NCBI GenBank assembly: GCA_030531025.1
Contig: JAUMTV010000086.1
Location: 1 to 12,693, forward strand
Length of the DNA stretch: 12,693 bases
Reading direction: 5' to 3'
Origin: Turicibacter sp.
GTDB lineage: Bacteria > Bacillota > Bacilli > MOL361 > Turicibacteraceae
The position numbers were made by a program, and so were the translations under genes. A model generated the notes under the pieces. The model ran no database searches and was not told where the DNA came from. It saw only the letters and a list, made by a program, of their open reading frames with translations. Position 1 is the first letter of the stretch; every line of letters begins with the position of its first letter. Shown piece by piece: positions 7,040 through 12,693 of the stretch.

Positions 7040-10000
7040 GTGAAGAAACGAAAGTATTGCTGTAATAATCGAGTCATTAACTTATTTGTTATACTTTTAA
7101 CTATTACTTTGATTAAAAATGATTTAGTAGTAAATTCAATTGATAATAGTATTGCTGAAGTTTCAAGTGTATCAAATCCGCAAATCGAGGTTGAATATTT
7201 AGGAGCAACTCCAACAAATCCAATGATTAATATTACGCCTTATGATCAAAATCAAGCCAACTTATTAAGTATAGATTTTAAATTTGTCCCACAACAAGCA
7301 TTAATTGGGGATAAGGTAGAAGCGGTAGTTACAGTTACTCCTCCTAAAAATCACCCGAATTATTCTAATATTAAATTTTCTATCGCAAATAGTTGGAATT
7401 TACCTAATGTATTTGAATTTATAGGGGGGGATCTAGCTAATTCAGAACTTTATTTTCAAGTTTCTAATGAAAGTCAGGTAGAAGGATATGAAATTTTAAT
7501 AAAAGATACCTATGAAATCTATGGTAATGATTTTAAAAATTATAGTCTTCAAGGGCAGTATAGTTATAATTTAGATAGGGATCCTTATTATATAAGTGAA
7601 ACATCACCAGATACTTCGATTAAAATTAAACGAGGTCAAGTTAAGGTCTCAATAGTGGATCAAAATGGAACAGATATCACAGAATATGTCTCAGTTCAAT
7701 TAAGATTAGCTAACGATGGGGAAAATGAAAATTTTGATATTATAGAAGGAGATAAAATAGAGGATAATTATTTATTATTTGATGAAGTTCCTAGTGGAGA
7801 TTATTTTTTAGAAATAACAGAATTACCCAATGGTTGCTATGTTGCAGAGGGGCAAGAAGAAGTAAGTATTACAGTTGACTATGAGAATAACATTATAAAT
7901 CATACCTTTCATGTACAGGGAAGTATGTCTGAACCGATAAGAATATTAGAAATTGAGCCTGCAGATAGCTTTAAGTTAACCAATCGATCATCTAAAGTTC
8001 AAACAGGAATCGAAACAACTATTGTAGATGTAGATGGATCAAATTATCTAGCTGAAATTCACCATATGACAATGTCAGAATTTATTGCAAAAACAATACA
8101 ATTAAATGGATACTACGATGTGATAGTGATTGGAAATTGGGTTGATAACTCTATATCTGCTGATAACCAGCTTCTTTATAATCAATACGTTAACTTAGAG
8201 AATGATATAACAATTAGAAAAAGTGAAGAAATTAGAGAGTTTATTGATTCGGGACAACTAGTTTATATTGATTCTTCTATTAAGTCGTTGAATGGAACTA
8301 AGTTGGCTGGTAATTTTAATGCTGGTGGTTTGTGGGATGTAACTAAAGATAATCTTGTCTCTACTAAGAGTCTAAACTCATATTTAACGCTATCATCAGA
8401 GAGTATTATTCGTAATTATTTAGCTCGCGGCATCGATTTTAAGCGACCTATTATTTCAGCCACAGTTTCTGAAGGTGATAATTTAGATGACGATTTAGGT
8501 AATCGTGATAGACGAAAAATGACATTTAATGTCGTGAGTGACTTTGAGAGATTTGAAGATATAAAGTTTGCTTTATATTTAGATATTAATGGTGATGGTT
8601 TGTTTAAGAGTGATGAAGAGGTGAGTATTGATTCAGTTAATTCTGTAGTTGAAAATGGTAAAGTAAAATATATATTAGAATACGATTTATATAAAGATTA
8701 TCCTAACTTTATTGGGCTGTTGGATTGGAAGGTAGAGGTTCAAAAAAATATTCAGTCGGAATATAGCAAGCCTATTTTAGGATATTCAACAGGAAATATT
8801 TTATTTAGAAGGTTAGGAGAAAAAAGGGTGATTAATGTACTCCAAATTGCTCAATATCCGATTGACCAGTTAAATGATCAAAATAATGGGAATTTGAATT
8901 TGTCCGAAAATGAACAATTCCAAAACTTATTACTAGAGAAGGAAGTACAAGATTATAAAATTAATATTGATGTTATAAGTCATAAACAATTTTATGGAGA
9001 AGAAGCTTCAATATTTACTGATGGAGTTGATTTAAAAGATAGTAAATATGATATGGTTATTATAGGATTTAGAGATAACTGGAAAGAAAATATATTTTTT
9101 TCTATTTCAAATGGCCAACCAACTGATAATATGGAGGCCATCAATCAACTTAAAGAATTCATAGAATCTGGACAAAGTGTGATGTTTACTCATGATACGA
9201 TGTACACGGATAATATAGATCCATCTAATAAAAATAATTTGACTGATAAATGGAAGACGTTTGCATTAACACGACATTTTCGTGATATTATTGGTCAATC
9301 CCGATATTGGGATCCAAACAATCCATCAGAATTAAATTTAGATGGAAAAACACCAATTGTGCATGACTTTGAGGGACCAAAAACAAATGGAGACTTTTAT
9401 TTAGGCCTTACAAACTGGCGTAGATTTACGGATAGATCATCGAGTGAAACAAAATTTGTTCATCGAATTAATCAGTCACTTATTACAAGTTATCCATTCC
9501 AACTAGATGAAACTTTATCTATTCGTACAACACATGGTCAGTATTTTCAATTAAATCTAGAAGATGAAGATGTAGTTCCATGGTTTACTATTGCAAATAA
9601 TACAAATAAGAATAAGATCAATCAATATGACGCTATGAATAGCTATTATACTTATTCTAAAGGTAATATTACATTTTCTGGTACAGGACATAATTTAGAG
9701 AATGAATCTTATCCGTTATCTGAAATGCAGTTATTTGTTAATACAATAGTCAAAGCAGAGCGTAGTGCTAATCATGCCCCTGTGATTGATTCTAGTTTAT
9801 TAGAGAATGAACAAAATTTTATTTATAAAAATTCAGAGAAATTTGATTTTACAATAACGTTAAGAGATATTGACGAGGATAAAATGAAGGTTTATGTTAA
9901 TCTATTTACAGAGGATCCACGTCAAAATTCTGAAGCAGAATCGATAGAGTTATTAAAAAAGGAAGATGTTAGCTCTGGACAATCTTTTAACATATCTAGT

Positions 10001-11158
10001 GAAAATAAAAAACACACCATGTATGTTCAAGTACAGGCTATAGATGAGCATGGAGCAAGTACAACAAAGGTGTATACAATTATTCCATCTGAAACTGTTA
10101 CTTCATTTACGGTGAGTGGTAATAAAGGGCTAGTTCAAGAGGAGTTAGAGTTGAAAATCCAATTTGCTAATAATAATGTAATGTTTAAGTTAGATTCTGA
10201 AAATACGTTAGGATTGCACTTTATAGATTCAGATTATGATCAGATCAAAGAGGTTAATTCGTCTAATAGTACAATTACTTATAATGTACAGGGGACTCGA
10301 GAGGTTGATGGGTATGTCTCTGGAACTATTATATATATGGATGGTTCAACTCAAAAAGTTAAAATTCCAATTTCAATTGTTAATCCTAAGATTATTGTGA
10401 ATGTTGAGTTTTCAGATAACGTAGAATTAAATGATATAGAGGTAACTTTATTAAAAAATGATACTTTAATCGATACTAAATTAATTACTCAACAAGTCGT
10501 ATTTACTGATGGCTTATCGCGTGGTAATGGATATAATGTGCAGTTAACTGGACTTCCAGATGGACTCCAAATTATTTCTACAGAAATCACAGACATAAAA
10601 GCTGCACAAACTGTTTCTGAAATTAATTTGTGTTATGACTCACCTACTTATCAGTATGTGATTAAGGTTGGAACTGAAGAAGAAGGGGCTACGTCTTTAG
10701 TTGAGCATGGATTATTTTTAGGGTTAGGAAATAGCCCTGTTATAGAATCAGATGAAAATCTAACAGATGAGCAATTAAAGTTATTTTCAAAAGATTCGGT
10801 TATTTCCTTTGGAGCAACGATACAGGCGGCAGAAGAAGATATGCTAGTTAGATTTACTAAAGACGTATATGGTTCTGTTATAGGGACCCCTACTATTGTT
10901 AAGTTTATTGAAGGAACAACTGTGATAGATGAATCAAAAGGAGTGAATTGTTTAACTGGTGATGATAGTAATTTTACATGTCAATTAAGCGAACAAGGAA
11001 GTTATTTATTATTATATAGTTATAGAGCTGTTATTTCAGATGAAGAATTTAATGAGTATTATATCTTTAGAAATAATATTAGCTTAGAGGGGACAGATCA
11101 AACTAAGGATGCTCGTATAAAAGTATCTAAGGAAAAAGATTTACCAAATTTATTCTAG
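7040..11158 (+). CDS. Large secreted DUF5057-like protein, candidate pilus-tip adhesin
   Basis: This 1372-residue protein has a basic N-terminus and hydrophobic segment (about 11-26), read as a signal peptide or anchor, and no prepilin motif. In order: an Ig-like region (about 60-195); a Cna-B/SpaA-like beta domain (about 197-292, ending VPSGDYFLEI...); a first Rossmann-like module starting RILEIEP (301) with YDVIVIGNW (359-367) and FIDSGQLVYID; a DINGDGLFKSDEE loop (515-527) resembling a calcium site; a second Rossmann-like module (about 597-725, YDMVIIG and FIESGQSVMFTHD); then GQSRYWDPN (752-760) and a conserved-looking stretch around YYTYSKGNITFSGTGHN (869-885). Several Ig/cadherin-like beta domains fill 912-1372. 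The central part matches my memory of DUF5057 proteins. There is no LPXTG anchor or C-terminal membrane helix. Location after the minor pilins suggests a tip or pilus-associated surface protein; ligand and activity are unknown. Confidence 0.75.
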   Translation: MKKRKYCCNNRVINLFVILLTITLIKNDLVVNSIDNSIAEVSSVSNPQIEVEYLGATPTNPMINITPYDQNQANLLSIDFKFVPQQALIGDKVEAVVTVTPPKNHPNYSNIKFSIANSWNLPNVFEFIGGDLANSELYFQVSNESQVEGYEILIKDTYEIYGNDFKNYSLQGQYSYNLDRDPYYISETSPDTSIKIKRGQVKVSIVDQNGTDITEYVSVQLRLANDGENENFDIIEGDKIEDNYLLFDEVPSGDYFLEITELPNGCYVAEGQEEVSITVDYENNIINHTFHVQGSMSEPIRILEIEPADSFKLTNRSSKVQTGIETTIVDVDGSNYLAEIHHMTMSEFIAKTIQLNGYYDVIVIGNWVDNSISADNQLLYNQYVNLENDITIRKSEEIREFIDSGQLVYIDSSIKSLNGTKLAGNFNAGGLWDVTKDNLVSTKSLNSYLTLSSESIIRNYLARGIDFKRPIISATVSEGDNLDDDLGNRDRRKMTFNVVSDFERFEDIKFALYLDINGDGLFKSDEEVSIDSVNSVVENGKVKYILEYDLYKDYPNFIGLLDWKVEVQKNIQSEYSKPILGYSTGNILFRRLGEKRVINVLQIAQYPIDQLNDQNNGNLNLSENEQFQNLLLEKEVQDYKINIDVISHKQFYGEEASIFTDGVDLKDSKYDMVIIGFRDNWKENIFFSISNGQPTDNMEAINQLKEFIESGQSVMFTHDTMYTDNIDPSNKNNLTDKWKTFALTRHFRDIIGQSRYWDPNNPSELNLDGKTPIVHDFEGPKTNGDFYLGLTNWRRFTDRSSSETKFVHRINQSLITSYPFQLDETLSIRTTHGQYFQLNLEDEDVVPWFTIANNTNKNKINQYDAMNSYYTYSKGNITFSGTGHNLENESYPLSEMQLFVNTIVKAERSANHAPVIDSSLLENEQNFIYKNSEKFDFTITLRDIDEDKMKVYVNLFTEDPRQNSEAESIELLKKEDVSSGQSFNISSENKKHTMYVQVQAIDEHGASTTKVYTIIPSETVTSFTVSGNKGLVQEELELKIQFANNNVMFKLDSENTLGLHFIDSDYDQIKEVNSSNSTITYNVQGTREVDGYVSGTIIYMDGSTQKVKIPISIVNPKIIVNVEFSDNVELNDIEVTLLKNDTLIDTKLITQQVVFTDGLSRGNGYNVQLTGLPDGLQIISTEITDIKAAQTVSEINLCYDSPTYQYVIKVGTEEEGATSLVEHGLFLGLGNSPVIESDENLTDEQLKLFSKDSVISFGATIQAAEEDMLVRFTKDVYGSVIGTPTIVKFIEGTTVIDESKGVNCLTGDDSNFTCQLSEQGSYLLLYSYRAVISDEEFNEYYIFRNNISLEGTDQTKDARIKVSKEKDLPNLF

Positions 11159-11160
11159 TT

Positions 11161-11195
11161 AACAAAAAACTACACATTACGTGTAGTTTTTTGTT
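11161..11195 (+). terminator. Perfect 15-bp hairpin terminator after the tip-candidate gene
   Basis: AACAAAAAACTACAC (11161-11175) and GTGTAGTTTTTTGTT (11181-11195) are exact inverted repeats around the loop ATTAC. The 3' arm contains six T residues after the GTGTAG part, as in an intrinsic terminator; the mirror-image A-run means it could also work on the opposite strand. It begins three bases after the stop codon and separates the minor-pilin/tip genes from pilT. Confidence 0.85.
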
Positions 11196-11233
11196 GGTGT
11201 AATGTGGTTTAATTGAGGTAGTTAATTTTTGTA

Positions 11234-11240
11234 AAAGGGG
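11234..11240 (+). promoter_or_regulatory. Ribosome binding site of pilT
   Basis: AAAGGGG lies 7 bases before ATG 11248 and supports that start. No convincing promoter is visible between the hairpin ending at 11195 and this site, so pilT may depend on read-through or on a poorly matching promoter. Confidence 0.65.
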
Positions 11241-11247
11241 AATTTAT

Positions 11248-12273
11248 ATGAATTCAATTAATGAGGTTCTATCTGAAGCGATTGCGTTAAAAGCTTCAGA
11301 TATTCATATTACGGTTGGTGTACCAGTGATGATTCGTTTAAGAGGTGAGCTAGCACCATTAAATGATGAGGTAATGACGCCCACTTTAGTAAATCAGTTG
11401 GTTCAAGAGATTGTTCCAACTGAGCAATTTAATAAGTTTGAATCTGAGCTGCAGTTAGATTTTTCTCATAGTATTTCGGGAGTCTCTCGTTTTCGTGTAA
11501 ATGCTTATCATCAACGAGGGCAATGTGCCTTAGCGATTCGACCGATTCCAAATCAAGTTCCAACGTTAGAGCAATTAGAATTACCATCTATATTAAAGCA
11601 GTTAATTGAAAAACCAAGAGGATTAGTGTTAGTCACAGGACCAACAGGTTCAGGGAAATCTACAACGCTTGCCGCAATGATTAACCATGTGAATCAGAAT
11701 TTTTGTAAGCATATTATCACTCTTGAAGATCCAATTGAGTTTCAACATCGTCATCAAAAATGTATCATTAATCAGCGCGAGATTGGTTCTGATGTGCATG
11801 ATTTTAATCAGGCCTTAAAAGTAGCCCTTCGTCAGGATCCAGACATTATCTTAGTTGGGGAGATGCGAGATTTAGAAACGATTCAGATTGCATTAACAGC
11901 AGCAGAAACAGGGCATCTTGTCATTGGAACGTTACATACGTCATCAGCCGCATCAACGATTGAACGTATTATTGATGTCTTTCCCGCTGAGAAACAGACA
12001 CAGATTCGTATGCAGTTAGCAGGAAGTTTAGTCGGTGTTGTGGCGCAACGTTTATTTAAACGTCAAGATGCTGATGGACGTCGTGCTGCTTGTGAGATTA
12101 TGATTAATACGCCTGCCATTGCCAACTTAATTCGTCAAGAAAAAGTCTACCAAATTCCAAGTGTGATTCAAACGAATCGTGACACTGGAATGCAAACGAT
12201 GGAGATGGCAATTAATGAATTATTAATGTATGGAATTATTGATGTAGCAGATGCAAAAGCTTATTTAGATTAA
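11248..12273 (+). CDS. pilT: Type IV pilus retraction ATPase PilT
   Basis: PilT is the hexameric cytoplasmic ATPase that depolymerises the pilus, driving retraction and twitching. The 341-residue length is normal for the family. An N-terminal PAS-like domain begins with the signature ALKASDIHI (13-21). The RecA-like domain has Walker A GPTGSGKS (131-138), an Asp box with TLEDPIEFQH (158-167), Walker B ILVGEMRD (201-208) with catalytic Glu205, and a His box TGHLVIGTLHT (221-231). The short length and the N-terminal ASDIHI signature separate it from the longer extension ATPase PilB. The PilT-specific C-terminal motif AIRNLIRE is AIANLIRQ here (290-297), with the first Arg replaced by Ala. It lies after the terminator and 47 bases before pilD. 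Only 2 of 19 Arg codons are AGR, like pilM. Its presence implies a retractile pilus. Confidence 0.96.
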   Translation: MNSINEVLSEAIALKASDIHITVGVPVMIRLRGELAPLNDEVMTPTLVNQLVQEIVPTEQFNKFESELQLDFSHSISGVSRFRVNAYHQRGQCALAIRPIPNQVPTLEQLELPSILKQLIEKPRGLVLVTGPTGSGKSTTLAAMINHVNQNFCKHIITLEDPIEFQHRHQKCIINQREIGSDVHDFNQALKVALRQDPDIILVGEMRDLETIQIALTAAETGHLVIGTLHTSSAASTIERIIDVFPAEKQTQIRMQLAGSLVGVVAQRLFKRQDADGRRAACEIMINTPAIANLIRQEKVYQIPSVIQTNRDTGMQTMEMAINELLMYGIIDVADAKAYLD

Positions 12274-12305
12274 AGGAAATATCAGTTATTAAACGTATTT
12301 AATAG

Positions 12306-12314
12306 AAAGGAGGT
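12306..12314 (+). promoter_or_regulatory. Ribosome binding site of pilD
   Basis: AAAGGAGGT is a near-consensus Shine-Dalgarno sequence 6 bases before ATG 12321. It selects this ATG over the nearby GTG at 12318. Confidence 0.8.
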
Positions 12315-12320
12315 TTAGTG

Positions 12321-12693
12321 ATGAGTTTAATTTTTATATTGATTTTTTTCCTTGGTGCTTCTCTTGGATCGTTTTATCATGTGGTGGGATATCGGATGCC
12401 GATTGGTGAGAATTGGGTGAGTGATCGTTCCCGCTGCCCAGGGTGTTCTCACGAACTAAGATTTTATGAATTAATGCCAGTGCTTTCTTACGTTTTACAA
12501 GGTGGAAAGTGTCGCTCATGTGGAATGAATATTAAGCCGATTTATTTACTGTCAGAGATTTTTGCGGGACTTTTATTTGTTTTCCCAGTTTTGTTTTATG
12601 GATTTGAAGGATTTGAATCAGGAGCGATTTATATCGCTTGGGTTTTCTTATCGATGCTCATTATCATTACGGTATCGGATCTTTATTATCAGT
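12321..12693 (+). CDS. pilD: Prepilin peptidase PilD (partial, runs off the window)
   Basis: This is the membrane aspartyl protease that removes class III leaders from prepilins and, in many family members, methylates the new N-terminus. The first 124 residues are present. The N-terminal helix has the signature LGASLGSFYHVVGYRMP (11-27), matching the GSFLNVVIYRLP pattern. A cytoplasmic zinc-binding domain follows with two CxxC pairs, CPGC (39-42) and CRSC (64-67). Next comes the conserved stretch around IKPIYLLSEIFAGLLF (71-86), then membrane helices, and the first catalytic aspartate Asp120 in TVSDLYYQ at the window edge. The second catalytic motif (GxGD) should lie beyond the window. Since both CxxC pairs are intact it is probably bifunctional (inference). 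Its substrates would include the pilins encoded at 24, 3472, 4350 and 6497. Confidence 0.93.
   Translation, partial: MSLIFILIFFLGASLGSFYHVVGYRMPIGENWVSDRSRCPGCSHELRFYELMPVLSYVLQGGKCRSCGMNIKPIYLLSEIFAGLLFVFPVLFYGFEGFESGAIYIAWVFLSMLIIITVSDLYYQ

Noticed and set aside
7079..7120. N-terminal hydrophobic segment of the large protein as a prepilin signal
   Set aside because: There is no Gly followed by a hydrophobic residue and Glu at position 5; it reads as an ordinary signal peptide or anchor.
11138..11158. DLPNLF at the very end of the large protein, resembling the start of an LPXTG sorting signal
   Set aside because: There is no Thr-Gly, no following hydrophobic helix and no basic tail; the protein simply ends there.
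1..12693. CRISPR arrays, insertion sequences, tRNA or rRNA genes, attachment sites
   Set aside because: No direct-repeat arrays, transposase genes, cloverleaf-like or rRNA-like sequence was seen, and no stretch over 300 bases lacks a gene.

Overview
The window holds most of a type IV pilus (T4P) gene cluster. Every full-length gene lies on the + strand, packed head to tail. The DNA is AT-rich, ribosome binding sites are strong purine-rich Shine-Dalgarno sequences, and GTG starts are common. The assembly module goes from pilO straight to minor pilins, with no pilP or pilQ secretin gene. This points to a low-GC monoderm Firmicute. A Turicibacter/Erysipelotrichia-type or other Bacillota genome is possible, but the sequence does not fix the genus.

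Layout: (1) 24-455, a major-pilin-type prepilin (PilA-like), closed by a strong hairpin terminator (475-504). (2) 542-3462, the inner-membrane assembly platform pilM-pilN-pilO, tightly coupled. (3) 3472-7027, three minor-pilin-type genes: a PilV/GspI-like prepilin, a 715-residue PilX/GspK-like protein with a beta-rich bactofilin-like body, and a short PilW/GspJ-like prepilin. (4) 7040-11158, a 1372-residue secreted multidomain protein that I recognise as resembling the DUF5057 family. Its place directly after the minor pilins suggests a pilus-tip or pilus-associated surface protein. It ends at a perfect 15-bp hairpin (11161-11195). (5) 11248-12273, the retraction ATPase pilT. (6) 12321 to the window edge, the prepilin peptidase pilD, cut off just after its first catalytic aspartate. 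The extension ATPase (pilB) and platform protein (pilC) are not here and would be expected just upstream.

Working together: PilD cleaves the leaders of PilA and the minor pilins on the cytoplasmic side. PilM (cytoplasmic, actin-like) docks on the N-terminal tail of PilN, and PilN/PilO bridge it to the outer face of the membrane. The minor pilins probably prime assembly and sit at the tip. PilA forms the fibre, PilT retracts it, and the large 7040-11158 protein is a candidate for the exposed tip.

The most interesting points are: the large tip-candidate protein, which may fill the role PilY1 plays in Gram-negative bacteria and carries a calcium-loop-like motif; a PilO with an extra C-terminal domain; a sharp codon-usage break inside the pilin gene; a G7 tract in the tip-candidate gene; and a step in arginine codon usage between the core machinery and the tip-candidate gene.
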